DNA of 64,000 nucleotides from Sipunculus nudus (Eukaryota > Annelida > Sipuncula > Golfingiida > Sipunculidae). Below the pieces are notes generated by a model. That model did not search any database and was not told the origin of the DNA. It saw only the letters and a list, made by a program, of their open reading frames with translations. This document shows positions 10,222-23,764 of this stretch, piece by piece. The stretch spans positions 13,012,729 through 13,076,728 of the forward strand of contig CM049314.1 of assembly GCA_026874595.1 (NCBI GenBank). Reading direction: 5' to 3'. Position 1 is the first letter of the stretch. Each line of letters starts with the position of its first letter. A program made the translations under genes and the position numbers.

Positions 10222-12909
10222 TGCATTAATCAAAACTGAACTGATAGTGTGAATAATAGGCATAATATTGCTCCTGATTATGTCCCTTTATGAGCCCACA
10301 AATAATGCATTTATCTACAAAACATTCGAGACTTCCCTACGAATACTTTGAATGTCAGTCGGTGGATATTCGGCGTCAAAGTGAGAACGAGGATTTATCT
10401 GCATAAACACTTGGCTAAAACAATTTTTACACAAGAGCCTTCAAACATATACCGAGATATCTATAACTAAAAAGGGAGTACGAATGAAATCCGTACCCAG
10501 ATTCGTATTCGTAACTCGCTTTATTCTCTGGATCAAACAGAAAGGGCTCCTGTGACAGGAATTACTTGCCGCCCCTATGTTTTTATGTGTATCATAGATT
10601 ATCCATAAAATAAAACCAAATGCGGAATTAGAGGGGAAGCTAATCTTGTTATGAACAAGGTGTAATGAATCTCTCAAAGAAAGACGCTGGTTACGTGAAA
10701 TGCATTTGAAGCAATGACAACTGCAATAGTATAATTATAAACGAATATTATTTTACATTCTTGAGTAACAGTAAAGGGTAATTATTTTGTTTCTAAATCA
10801 TGACTTAGGTGTCATCTTTGTCCTCTGCTGTGTTACACAATACCGAATCTTTTCCTTTTCCACATTTTCTATACATTAAATACATTAAACACAAAGGCCT
10901 TGCTCTATATAATAAATCATTTACATAAACTTAATATAATAAGTTTTCTGTTTTTAAATCCGAACTAATCCAATGCATTTTTATTTAGCTTATGCCACCC
11001 CATCTATTCATACTCTTTGAATCAGCTTCCCATAATATGCATAATTTCGTTTGTATCCTGACAACCATTCCCCGCACTGTTGCACAAAAAATGTCACGGT
11101 TGTCATTAAAAAAATAAAACCCAGATATTGCAATTAAAAGATTATGATATAACATTTGTTGCATTGATTGCTGTTTATCTGATATTCGGGTTTCTTGATT
11201 TTTTGAAGAAACAAAAAAGAAAAAAATAAAATAAAACAGAATACCTAGAATTAATCCGTTTTAATATATTTTAATGCTATTATAATAAATAATATGCTTG
11301 GTCCCATACATTTTTTATAGCAATATAGGGACAAGATATATTCAGATTTCAAGCATATATTTACAATATTTCACATATGACAGAAAGACCGACATTTATA
11401 TATTTTATCCCCAGTTATAACTTGATATTCGACATATACAATATTCATTGATATTGTTATTAAATTTATAAAATATGATGTTACCTATTTTTCCTAGAGG
11501 ATACACCACCCAGTGTATTCCTAAAATCCTTCTAGTATTGAACGCTGACGTTAAGAGAGTAGTCTAACTGGTCCGAGTAGTTCCTCCTAATCAACTGACG
11601 AAACTACCAGGGAAATATATTGTTTATAATGATCCAATATTTACAGTGATATAACAAGTGGACATAGAACTTACGTTAATTAATTTAAACTTACATACAG
11701 ACTCCAGATTTGTATAGGTACTTACAAAGGCTAGATTAGTCTCAAATGTTGACCCGCACACACACATGATATTAATAGATACAATATAGATTTATTAATA
11801 ATGCTGTTATTTTATACACATATACATGTGTATATCATGTATTATATAGTAGTGAGAAATTATAGTGTTAATTTCTTTATAAATTTCAAAACAATTATTC
11901 TTAAAGACAAATGTCAGTCATGATAATTCATATTTCAATTATTGAGTGTTCACATTATTGTACAATTATACACGCTGATTTTAAATCTCTCCTGCATAAT
12001 TATATTCTGCATGAATTGAATATAAAAAAATTGATACAACTTTTTAATCAATAATTCGTGAACACTGGAAGAATATTATGTCTTTCTGATTCGAAAACTC
12101 ACCCAACATTGCGTTCTTATGGGAGAATTGAGACACGCAAATGCCAACATATATGTGGGCATTCTCACTATCGTGTGGTACACGCCATCCACCCGACCGT
12201 CTCTGTCATAACAATCAGTTACACAACACAATATACAACACTAAAAATAATTTAAATATAAATAACATAAGTAATAAGAGGGATCAATAATTTTTATTTA
12301 ATTTTTATAGAAAAAAAACACAATAATAATAATAACATAATATTAAATATTGAATATTATAAATAACATGTATGACATCCTTAAACCACTCATACCTGTC
12401 TTCTTGACGAAGGATGTCCATGTTCGACAGGTGATGTTGAAAGTGGCTTCCAAATAAAGATTATCAGAACATGTTAAAACCTCTTCTTACGAAGTAAATG
12501 GGTATATGCAATTTATCTATAAAAAAAGAAATAAATGCCTAATTCTTGCCGCCGTCATACAATTTGCGGTTTCCAAAATAGCTATGTTTGTTTGATGAAA
12601 TAGAAAGGACTTTCTGAGGTTGAAACAGTTCAAGATGACAAGGATGCAATTTTCTACCTCTGAATTATTGTCACAGGCATCATGTTTGACGTTTTCTGTC
12701 CTGTAGGAATAAAAAAAAGTCAGTTTTGAAGCATTTATGTCTATGTTTGAAGGTTTTTAGATAAGTATGTCGAAAGTATCCACTCTCTGAACGCAGCATT
12801 TTTACGTTACAATTCTATTACAGGGCCTTTTTTCGAAAGGTATTACCCGTTATACATACTGAACGGAATATACTATCCATAACACTCACTTTGTTTGTCC
12901 ATCTGCTTT
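10222..12909. other. Very AT-rich noncoding stretch
   Basis: No protein-like frame, RNA gene or clear repeat was found. There are short A/T homopolymers and weak (TA) tracts only. Confidence 0.5.
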
Positions 12910-13169
12910 TTAATGTCCAATGTAAAATCCACCCAAAGCTGGATGATCCAATGTCTCATGGAATTCCATTCTGAAATAATACGTCTCTCCCACCGTTAGA
13001 GGACTCGTTAAGTACAAATTTGAACCATCTCTGTGTCCTCTTCCTAGCCTGAATAAGGAACATTTCTTCCACTGGGACCATATGTGCGAAACATTATTGT
13101 GTTCTCGTCTATGAGGGTATGCGCTATGTGAATCACCAACACGCCTGTAGTTTAGTTGCTTGACTTGAC

Positions 13170-13757
13170 TTAGGTCGCCAATCGGCGTGTACGAACATGG
13201 CTTCTCCACAAATCCCTGTCCTCCATCATTACTGCTAGCTCACTGGTACTTGAGGCTCCCGTACCACTCTTCAGGGTCTCCACATAACTCGTATGCGGTC
13301 TCCCTCTTTCTCGGTGGTGGCCGTGCATTGTCTCCCATAGCACAACTTTCTGGGTGCTCAGTTCGGGGTGGCGGTGGCAGTTTCCTGCTAGCTGAAGTCT
13401 CCTGGCAGCTATCTTGTCAGCGACTGCAGGCAGATCTCCGCACAGCTGCTCATTTGTAGTGTTAGAGCTCCAGTGCGGACCTTTCCGAGCATGCGAGTGT
13501 AGGTGCCATTGAGTGACCTCTCCTTTGCAGTATTCAGTGCCCAGCTCTCGCACCCATATATATCAGGATGGACTCCACTGTAGCGACAAAGAACCTCTTC
13601 TTAAGACCAGGGTTCATGTTTGACTTCCATATCCTGTTCATGTCGTTTAGGGCTTTCCAGGCCAGCGCTTTCCTGACATTGATGTCCTTGAGTGTCTCGT
13701 CTACCAAGGAACCTACCAGGCGGGCACAGGACGTTGTTTCGACGTTGAATCTTAGTT
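13170..13757 (-). pseudogene. LINE C-terminal fragment (3' end of a reverse-transcriptase ORF)
   Basis: Minus-strand translation from 13757 reads '...RKALAWKALNDMN-IWKS', then a reverse-transcriptase C-terminal segment '-ESILIY'. A small frameshift near 13555-13565 follows. The second frame ends at 13170 with 'KIAARRLQLAGNCHRHPEL' and 'RGRPHTSYVETL'. This series is the familiar region downstream of the RT palm in many animal non-LTR retrotransposons (family knowledge; clade not assigned). It is 5' truncated, as LINE copies usually are. A second frame at 12910-13209 overlaps the 3' side but has no recognised domain. Confidence 0.7.
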
Positions 13758-13870
13758 GAAATCACGTCGCGACATTGACAACCAAAAAACAACGTTGACA
13801 CAACGTTATTTTAACGACGTTGCATTGACGTCGTAGATTGACGTCAATGTGACGTCGATATAACAACAAT
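13731..13870. repeat. ACGT-rich palindromic simple repeat
   Basis: Irregularly spaced 'acgttg', 'caacgtt', 'gacgtc' and 'acgtca' words fill about 140 bp, each self-complementary around ACGT. A perfect CRE octamer TGACGTCA lies near 13840. It starts where the LINE fragment's homology ends. Confidence 0.6.
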
Positions 13871-14216
13871 CAACTAATGAGAACATATCTGATTCTGTCT
13901 ACATAATGCAGCTGGTATACAGTATATATAAAATATATTAATACTGTGATGCGAACAGATCTTAATCTTGATTAACCAACATATGAAGGTTATTCCATAT
14001 TGATTAATAAAGTACGATTCATTAATTTATCAAATCCTATTCGGGTCATATACTCCTTTAAATGTCATATATCAGTGTCCAAAGGAAAGCTTCCCGTGTT
14101 CTGTGTTATATAAAATCAACGTATCCACAACACATCATATATAATTAACCATACAAACGCCGTAGGTCTATATGTCAAATTTCCTTACACCCACACCTTC
14201 GCATATAAACAAGGAC

Positions 14217-14217
<1 letters not shown>

Positions 14218-14270
<53 letters not shown>

Positions 14271-14605
14271 AAGGCTTTCATTAACGCGGGAGTAAGCAAA
14301 AATTCTTGCCTCTAGAGGATCAAACTTGACCTTTGCAGTAGTCATGGACCATTGCCGACTACTTCTGAAACCAGTTAATTGTATAAACACTGTGCTGATA
14401 ACTGAGACTCAGATTTCACTCAAATCAAATCATCATATAATAACGCAATATTTATGTGATTCATGTAATGGTACAAAAATGACAAAAAAAAAAACTTAAG
14501 AATTTGACACAGATCGCCTCCCAATATTGAAATATGGAAATGTTACGCACTAAAATTTTGGCCCCAGTGTCCCATAATCTTCAATTTTTTTCCTATTGAA
14601 AACCC

Positions 14606-14647
<42 letters not shown>

Positions 14648-14707
14648 CTTGATCACATAACATGAATTCAATACATCTAGGTAATAGTGCTCTACCATAT
14701 GGGAGCG

Positions 14708-14752
<45 letters not shown>
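14218..14752. repeat. Three (TA)n arrays
   Basis: Alternating TA runs at 14218-14267, 14609-14641 and 14708-14752, separated by unique sequence. Confidence 0.9.
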
Positions 14753-14756
<4 letters not shown>

Positions 14757-15983
14757 GCATAATATATAAGACAAACTCATTACAAACCATTATTTTCATA
14801 GTAATCATATAATGACAGCTTTTCAATCTGTTGTATGTCAAATAAAATTCCATTTAACCACCCACCGCATGTATTTTTTTTGGGGGGGGGGGTTGTCTAT
14901 TCCTGTAACACTTATCTTTATCACAAACATCTTTATTGTGTTATATGTGTTATTCAACGTAAAGTGTAACATGAGCAATTCGGGTTTTACACATCAAGAT
15001 TTTATTTATAGAACTGGAAGTATAACTGAAAGCAATAAAGATGACAAGATATATTGAAAATGCAAAAAAAAAACCGCTTTGTATACAGCTTTTCTGTTTT
15101 TTATATCCTATATGATAATAAACACACACACACATATATTTGTGTGTATATGTAAGTTTCATTTTTGTAATACATAAGATACAAGACCTGCCTTTTCTCA
15201 GCCTATGCCCTACACAATCATTTTAAAAAGGTTATAATAGGGAAGGTTAGCAATTACAATTCAGTGATTCATATACAAATCTAGAGATGCCAAGCTGGTA
15301 TAGAGCTTGCATGGAATCCTCAGATTCAAACCTCCGATAGAATCCGAGAGGAAACCACGTATTTTTGTATAGTAATAATGAAATTGTCGAATCTGCTGGG
15401 TAAAAAGTGTCTTAGAGCTAGCGGATAATATCTAAGCAGTTTACATTTTTAGGTGACAAAACATTTAAAACACGCCATGTGATAAGGCTAAATCCCCAAT
15501 ATATTTATACATCCGCATTGTTAAAGAAAACCTTCAGTGATGTTCGGCTGCCCTAGTTTAATGAATATTGAGCTTTTGTGCGCTTTTTTTTTTTATTAAA
15601 ACTGGTACATATTTTCATGGTACAATCCTTCAAAGGTCAGAGATAAATTATAGCGTAAGAGTAGCAGGAAGGAAATTGTTATTTTCTTTTGTGACCTGTT
15701 TGATTTAGTAACAAAAGTTCACCTGGCAGTATATTCTTGCAAATTTGGAAATAGCCTCCTGGAAATAATTCGATCTCTTTAAAATGATATCTTCCATATC
15801 TAAATATATATCTTGGTGCAACTATGATAATACGCTAAACGCTGTAAATAAGTTTTGAAAATAACATTTACACTGTTATTCGTAAACTATCGTGTATATA
15901 TATATTCTCTGCCGATGGGAACCGACTTTTCTGTGTATTCATGTTCTATTTCTTCGTACAACGAACCAGCATGGCTATTCATC

Positions 15984-15985
<2 letters not shown>

Positions 15986-16062
<77 letters not shown>
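15986..16062. repeat. Compound (CT)n(AT)n(GT)n microsatellite
   Basis: CT repeats to about 16008, AT to 16026, then GT to 16062, each block nearly perfect. Confidence 0.95.
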
Positions 16063-16065
<3 letters not shown>

Positions 16066-16357
16066 ATGGTAGGCTTTCTTTTCGCGAGAGATTCAAATTC
16101 GCGATATTCGCGGAAGGGAGTTATCGCGAAAATAAAACCATCGTGAACAAAAGGTCCCATCGTCGAAGGCAAAGTTGAAAAGTGAATATCAGATCTTTCA
16201 AATTCATTGACCTTTGGTATAATTAATTCACATGACAAAGGTTATATTTTGTGTATAGGTATTTGCTATTGTGTTATCGCAAAAACGGGACCCACGCGAA
16301 ACATGAAAACTTAAAAAATCCCGAAAATGTTACCCCGCGAATATGATGCCAACCACA

Positions 16358-16415
<58 letters not shown>

Positions 16416-16470
16416 CATGCATGAAATTTTATATGTATATATAAATATATATATATATATTTATATATAG
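16358..16470. repeat. (TA)n arrays
   Basis: Alternating TA at 16358-16413, interrupted once by 'c', with a further decayed tract to about 16470. Confidence 0.85.
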
Positions 16471-17387
16471 ACAATTATATTGAAATAATCTAATTATATA
16501 ATTATGCGGATTAATCAAATTATTCATTTAATACCGACTCTTTAGATTCATTCTTTGACCTCAGCGTCACTCAGAAGAGATTTTGTGTATAATACAATTT
16601 TATTATAAATTAAAACAGAATTTGAAATTAATTGCGACATAAAATTTATTTCAGGAAAAGGGTGAGGTGGGGGAATCCAGTGTGGCAGGCCGTCGGTGAA
16701 AATTTAAGCTTTATCCTGCAAATTGTAAATTTATTTAAGATGAAGACAAATAAACCGTACACGCACCATTATTGTTGAATGAACACCAGGGATAGGAAAA
16801 TAGATCACCATGGGGCATCATCGTCCTCAGAATAATATGATATGCATGCACACGCATGTAACAACTGTCCAGTTCTTGTCTGGTTATTTTTCTTTTTCCT
16901 CTTGGTGCTTTATATACTGTCAAATCTGACGGCGATCAAAAGCATTTTATAAAAATATTAAAAGGTAACGTTAAATGTCTTACATATATCCGTCAAATAC
17001 TAACATATCGATATAAAAATACTTATAAGTATTTCTAATAATGTATATGACGGTGACTCCGATCAACTATTCCAACATTTAAGGTGGATATACATGTATA
17101 TATGCACAGAAGTGCCGCATCTATACAAGATAATGCTTTATATTTTATCAAGTTGTCATATTTTATAGTGTAAATTAAAATTCGGGATATTCATCTACAT
17201 TTCTAATGGTGGACTTGGGCTATTAATATCTTTATTACTATTATTATTTATTTTATATCTTTGTGTTTTATAAATTAAGCGACCTTAATTTCTACTACTC
17301 CTTGGCATAAACAGTTGCATGTATACTATAGGATTAAGTTCAACCTGACATATATATATATATTGTTTTGAGTACTCAGTGCAGTGA

Positions 17388-17404
17388 TTTCTCTCTCTCT
17401 CTCT

Positions 17405-17464
<60 letters not shown>
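17388..17464. repeat. Compound (CT)n(TA)n microsatellite
   Basis: CT repeats to about 17407, then TA repeats to 17464. Confidence 0.95.
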
Positions 17465-17467
<3 letters not shown>

Positions 17468-17485
17468 GTGATCGGTCAGCGTCCG

Positions 17486-17700
17486 TCTCCCGCCCGTCTG
17501 TCTGTCTGTCTTTTAGACTGGGGTGTTTTAACACCATTGGACCTAGAAACCTGCAACTGAAGTAAATCCAGCGAGATCCATACAAACTCTCCTTGGAAAC
17601 CTGAAATTAGGTCACTATGACATGTATCCTTCGAGTTATGAGGCTTGTAAATACCCCCGGAATAATTAGAAATTTGATACAAAACCTCAAGTATTTTGTC
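17486..17700 (-). repeat. Inverted copy of the 1240-2340 dispersed repeat
   Basis: The reverse complement reads 'tttacaagcctcataactc', '...cctaatttcaggtttccaagg' and 'aggtttctaggtccaa', matching the unit at 1840-1950, and ends in a (gaca)/(cggg) tract like the end of that block. Confidence 0.7.
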
Positions 17701-18075
17701 AATTAATGCATGTATAGCTCTGAATCTTGGCTTGAATGTTGACCATGACTGGGGATGTCAGTTCCCGAAAATTAGTGTCGCCACTTGCATTTTTTTCTAA
17801 TTTTTACTATTTTTATCCCCGTGTTTTTGAGACCATGAAATGACAGCAATTGAGTCCGTTTCTCGACTACGGTTTCATCTGGTCTCCTGAAACCTGGTGT
17901 GTTTATTGACTGTGACTAGTTTCTTTAGTTCCTGAAGACGGGTGGCGCCACCTGTATTTTGTTCTGTTTTTTTTTACGATTTTTTCCCTTTATATTGAGA
18001 CAGCCAAATGATATGGATAATATAAGATTTGCAACTGTGGTTTCATTTAGTGTCTTGAAACCTTGTGTGTTATTA
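17700..18075. repeat. Tandem repeat, period ~190 bp
   Basis: The succession 'gaccatgactggggatgtcag' / 'gtcgccacttgcatttt' / 'ttgagaccatgaaatga' recurs as 'gactgtgactagtttcttt' / 'ggcgccacctgtatttt' / 'ttgagacagccaaatga'. A third partial unit starts near 18030. Confidence 0.7.
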
Positions 18076-18174
18076 GGGCCCCACTTGAGTAATGGGATGC
18101 CCTATGGTAATCACCTTGTCTGTCCGTCTGTCCTTCTGTTTTGACTTTCTGTTTGTCCGTCATATTTATTTCTT

Positions 18175-18620
18175 GATGATAATTCCAGTTTGGATTGACA
18201 TATGGACTTCACACTTCACTTACATATGGCCCACCTTTATCGCTAGAATTCTATCGATTTTGGGGTCATGAGGTCAAAGGTCAAGGTTACCTAACCCACT
18301 GATAGTGGATGCATTTAAGCCAAACTTTTCATCTCAAACTTTCCAGCTTTTACGTCTAGCTGACCTGCCAATATATATATTATATATATATGATATTGAG
18401 GTCACAAGGTCACAGTCAATGTCCCAGCATCAATCTGTTGGCATATTTGTTACTGGATGATAACTCCAGTTTGGATTGACATATTGCTTTCAAACTTGAT
18501 TCATATAAGTCCCGCGGATAAAGTAAGAACCCTTCTTTGGGGTCATGAGGTCAAAGGTCAAGTCACAGAGTAGAAGACGTTGTTCAGTTTTACGTCAAAT
18601 TACAGTCTGAATCATGATCC
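18175..18620. repeat. Tandem repeat, period ~275-280 bp
   Basis: 'ccagtttggattgacata' occurs near 18185 and 18466, and 'ggggtcatgaggtcaaaggt' near 18263 and 18539, with sequence between them also similar. Confidence 0.75.
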
Positions 18621-19189
18621 TGATCAAGGTTTTGAACGGTCAGATTCCCGATTGGGGTTTGGTGTGAACGTTATAAAAAATATTCTCATAATCAATTTCA
18701 GCTGAGCGCCGTGAGCCACAGGTCTATTGTTCAGGAAAGTGACGTTTTATATATATATATACAGGACGTTTTACATGACTGGAATATATCAAAAACACGC
18801 CAGGCCAGAAAAAAGAGAGGAAGACAAGTAAAACTGCCTAAAATCCCCACCAGAACTTGGTATAATATTTATAATTATCATTTTCACCATGCAAACAAAT
18901 TCTTAAAATGATTTTTCCACTCGTGTTATATAATATTCGAATAAATTGAAACTGCTGGGCCTGGAAAGGTCATGATATATTTATTAATCTTACCCGACTG
19001 TTCGAAAATCTCAACCAATACTCGTAAATGGCAAGAAAAATGGTCGCTTCTTGTTGACATCAAACAGTTCATTTGGCACAATGCCAAATTGGTGACCTAA
19101 CTGTTGCAGCACTGCAGTTAGACCCGAAGTCATTCTAGACTGGTCAAAATATGAGTAAACCCCACGCAACAATTTGCAAGAAATTGTTT

Positions 19190-20190
19190 TATGGTGTTTT
19201 TTTTTTGTACTATAGGACCAGATTTACAATATATCAAGAGTTTAACAAATTTGAACACCGGGAAAGTTTTTATATTTTAGATGGTGTCCAAGACTGCCGC
19301 CAAGTCCCTGTGATGGCCATGAATCATTTAGTATTCATCATAGAGTTGTAATTTTTGTATCTACCGCTAGGACTTGGGGTCCAGAAACCATTGGAATCAA
19401 CAGAGACATCCTTACGTATTTATGTCACTTATAAAAAATCCAAGATGGCGTCCAAAGTGGCCCCTAGATCCTTGAAAATAGCCATAAATCATTTATTTTA
19501 CATCATAGAATTGTAAATTTTGGTATCTACTACTAGGTATTTGGGATCCAGAAATCCAATGGAACCAATAAAAACATTTTTCCGTATTTATTAAAGTGGC
19601 AAAACCAATATAGCGTCCAAAATGGCCGCCAAGTGCTTAAAATGGCAACAAATCAGTTATTTTTCACCATAAAGCTGTAATTTTGGTATGTACTATTTTT
19701 CCCTTTTTGTAAAACCAATGAAACTAAAGTACGCATCGTTGTGTAGTCATGTGACTGGTAAATCATAGATGGCTCAAATTGCTACTGATTACTCCATTTA
19801 CAGTCCTTCCTTAAATTATTGCCATAATTTTGGTTACAATAACTAGTATTTAAGGGTTAACAAGTTGTCCAATGGTTCAAGAATAATTAAAGCCTGAATC
19901 AGCTGCTAAACTTTACATCCAAGATATTCAGAATGGCTGCCGAATAATATTACACTAATACGGTTAAAGCAGTTACTTTAAATCATAGACGCGAGTTTGA
20001 TGTCTAGTTTTAAGGTGTGCAAAAAAAAGGCAATAAGACAAAAAAAATTTTATTTGGTAATCATGTAACCTAAATATCAAATATGACATCCAAGATGGCC
20101 ATTGATGCAATTTAAAATCTTGAGACATGTCTAAGATAGTAAAATTTAACGAAGTACAGAGATACCCCGGGATAACAAGTAATTTTGTCA
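19190..20190. repeat. Tandem repeat, period ~165 bp, decaying 3'
   Basis: Units carry 'aagatggcgtccaaa', 'cataaatcatttattt', 'ttgtaatttttggtatctac' and 'ccagaaa-ccaatgga'. The clear units start near 19280, 19440 and 19610; degraded ones continue to 20190. No ORF. Confidence 0.75.
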
Positions 20191-20714
20191 TATGGTGTAA
20201 ATGACGGAATTGAACTCGTCGGTCCTGAACTCGGACCTGTATACGAGGTCAGGTCTTGAAATCTAGGCCTCATCGAGCTCCAGTCTAATAAGAACAGGCT
20301 CTGTTGAACATGTTGCTAATATATACATGTTTATGTAACATGAATATGTATATAACTGTAAAAGAATGGCAAAATGGTTGATTATTCTACTTCTGTATGT
20401 ACCCTTTGCCCTTATACTCCTTGTAATAATTTTTTTTATTTGTTTGATATCCAATCACACATCACTGGCATCTAGGTAGTCTATCAAGTCCGGTGTTCAC
20501 GTCTATGAGCGCCATAATTATATGTTGTTGGTCAGTAGCCTTGTTTTTTTTCTGCGTGGATAACTGTTTTTGGCTTTGGGAAGCCTCTCTATTCTACGAG
20601 TTTTTCTACTTCGGGAGATTTCCTCTTAGGTGCTTCAAACATGCTTTATTGCTGACCCTTTTTAAATTAATCTAAAATTTGGGGCCAATTTCAAATATGA
20701 CGATACTGCAAAAC

Positions 20715-21340
20715 ATGGATCATTCCTTGGTCCTCTTGCTTTCGTTTGCCTTACCCGAGTTCAAGATACAGATATTGCCTAAGGATTCTCCATACAGATG
20801 GGGTCCTATGCAGCAAAGCTGAGCTTTTGTAATCCCTGCTTCTGTGATGCATGCCAAAATCTTCTCAGAAATAGACAACATGATATGCCCCTCTCCGATT
20901 TGCTGTCTGATATTAAAAATAATGCAGGGAATAATTGTGGTATCTTTGAAATCTTGTGGCATGACCTCTATCTCCAAGATACTGCAGATAATATTACGTT
21001 AAATTGCAGATCACAATGCCCTGGGTAGCTTTCAGAACCTCCAGTTATATGGGACAGTGGCAAGCGTATCGATGGTAGGTTACTAATGGATCTGATCCAG
21101 TTTCTGTGAAGTGACTGTGGAAAGTCTATATATGAGTTTATGAAAGTGTTGAAATTTCACTCATTGGTAACAGTCTTCACTTTAAATACCGCATGCAGTA
21201 TGTATGGAGGAGGGAGTGGCACTTTGTTTGCAAGGTCTATATACTGCTTTGAAGGAGCTGAAGAATATGTAGAGGTCTTCACCGTGGTGCTGGACTTTCT
21301 TTCTTCACTGTGCTGCTCGGGCCGCACTCTTCATCTCCTT
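20715..21340 (-). pseudogene. LINE reverse-transcriptase fragment (N-terminal RT region)
   Basis: Minus-strand translation gives 'FSSFKAVYRP' near 21290, then, after stops, 'VMPQDFKDTTIIP' and 'ISEKILA' near 20850-20950. These correspond to the linker and first RT blocks of animal non-LTR elements ('-VPQ-FKDA-I--LYK' and 'LLSI-GKILA'; family knowledge). Several stops and frame changes lie between them and no YADD region follows, so it is a short decayed fragment. It probably belongs to a different LINE lineage from 13170-13757. Confidence 0.6.
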
Positions 21341-21401
21341 AAAACAGTTCTTTTGTAGAAGTGAAAGACTTTCTCTAATATATGGAGGCCTTTGTTCATC
21401 C

Positions 21402-21851
21402 TCAGATATGTATTCTAGGTTGAATCTTTTGGGGAACCGAATGTTGACTCCTGCTCCTTAACCCAAGTTCAGAACTGGTTTCCGTTTTTTTTAACCAGCT
21501 CCTGACAGATTCTGTGTGAGATAAGCATGTTTCTAGGCTAGTGGCAAAGTAGTTAAGAAAATATGTCTCATTCATTTCATCAATGTTGAATGTTATATAG
21601 GACTTTGTTGTTCCCTCGTGGACGCTGGTGAAGTATGCAGTGTATGGATCTATATATATGCACACGGCAGCACGTACGGCCCTGGTGATCCTGGGGTTTT
21701 GTGTATCGCATCCTCGGCTAATGGCTCCGTAGATAAAGTGGCACTGTTTGCATCTCAGATGCGTCCACTTTATCTTGTATTTGTCTGATAATCCGATAGA
21801 TTTGTTTGTGATAGTCATGTCTTTTTCAACAGATAAGACTAAAACAGACAA
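21402..21851 (-). CDS. Unrecognised 149-codon open frame
   Basis: The frame begins with TTG rather than ATG and ends at 21402. The peptide has several cysteines and histidines (a W-T-H-L-R-C-K-Q-C segment) but no domain I recognise, no signal peptide and no membrane segment. It lies just 5' of the LINE fragment on the same strand, so it could be more LINE sequence or chance. Confidence 0.15.
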   Translation of the reverse strand: MSVLVLSVEKDMTITNKSIGLSDKYKIKWTHLRCKQCHFIYGAISRGCDTQNPRITRAVRAAVCIYIDPYTAYFTSVHEGTTKSYITFNIDEMNETYFLNYFATSLETCLSHTESVRSWLKKTETSSELGLRSRSQHSVPQKIQPRIHI

Positions 21852-22125
21852 TTATTTAGAAAAGAATTACTATTAATACCTGCATTATTTGTCATAAACG
21901 TGTTTTAATGGCCACCTGAATGAAATTTATATTTTCATATTGATATAAAGCACATGACAGTTCTATTATGCATGTATAGCATTTGTGCACCGTTATTAAA
22001 TATTGTTATTGTTTGTTACAGAATCTATACGTCTCTTTGCTGGAGACACAGTTTTGTGAACTGCGCAATAAACGTATTTTCCAACTATCTGAGTCTGTAT
22101 TCTAGCCAACCCAACGAATGGACGG

Positions 22126-22130
<5 letters not shown>

Positions 22131-22174
<44 letters not shown>
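22131..22174. repeat. (TA)n microsatellite followed by GA-rich tract
   Basis: Perfect TA run, then 'gagagagagaaggagagagagg'-type sequence. It marks the start of the segmental duplication shared with 54617 onward. Confidence 0.9.
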
Positions 22175-22175
<1 letters not shown>

Positions 22176-22177
<2 letters not shown>

Positions 22178-22543
22178 GGAGAGAGAGAAGGAGAGAGAGG
22201 ATACCATCATTTTTAATAATAACTTTATCAATCTATCTACACGGAAAAGGAGTTATTATAAGATTGATTGTAAGGCGACTATCTGTTACAAAAACAAAGA
22301 AAAAAGTGAATGTTTCTTTGCAAGCTGACGAAAGGTGTATTGATTGATTCACGTTTAAATGACAAGCGTGCCGTTCTTACATGACTATAGCATCATAACT
22401 AAAACCTACAACGAACCCGCCATGTAAGTCATCACCGAAAAAGTCCCATCAACATCATCATAAAATCTTTAATCGTCCATGACATCAGCGAGAATATTTA
22501 ATTAAGACTATTACTAATTTTTATTGGAGTTGTATATATATAT
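22176..22543. repeat. Segmental duplication, copy A (paralogue at 54676-55015)
   Basis: Both copies share 'ttataagattgattgtaagg', 'gtgaatgtttctttgcaa', 'acatcatcataaaatctt' and 'ttattggagttgt' in order. Noncoding. Confidence 0.8.
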
Positions 22544-22544
22544 A

Positions 22545-22678
22545 CAGTGAAACCTCGTTGTGTCAAAGTCGGGTTTTATTTTGTAATAATTTAACTAGAG
22601 TTGTCCGGAATACTGAGTGTTTAACTTCGACATAAGCAGGGTATTAGACTTAAGCGAGTTCGACACAACGAGGCACTG
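22545..22678. mobile_element. 134-bp MITE-like element
   Basis: Inverted ends: 'cagtgaaacctcgttgtgtc' at the left, and at the right a sequence whose reverse complement is 'cagtgcctcgttgtgtc'. TA lies on both sides. The short length, inverted ends, TA flanks and lack of coding fit a non-autonomous DNA transposon; CAGTG ends are seen in pogo/Tigger-type elements. That assignment is tentative. Confidence 0.65.
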
Positions 22679-22680
22679 TA

Positions 22681-23636
<956 letters not shown>

Positions 23637-23764
23637 TATATATCAAACTTTCGCCTCTATGCGGTTTGATATGATTTCTATTTGAGATAAAACCTGCAGC
23701 ACTTTCACTTCTGTGCCTTAGCCGAAATATCACCTTGGATATTTAAAAAGTTCATTTTTTTATA

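Larger units (their letters stand above)
13871..17485. other. Microsatellite-rich noncoding stretch
   Basis: Apart from the microsatellites annotated separately, I see nothing here. Open frames consist of Ile/Tyr runs from (TA)n arrays. A poly-G run sits near 14882-14891. Confidence 0.5.
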
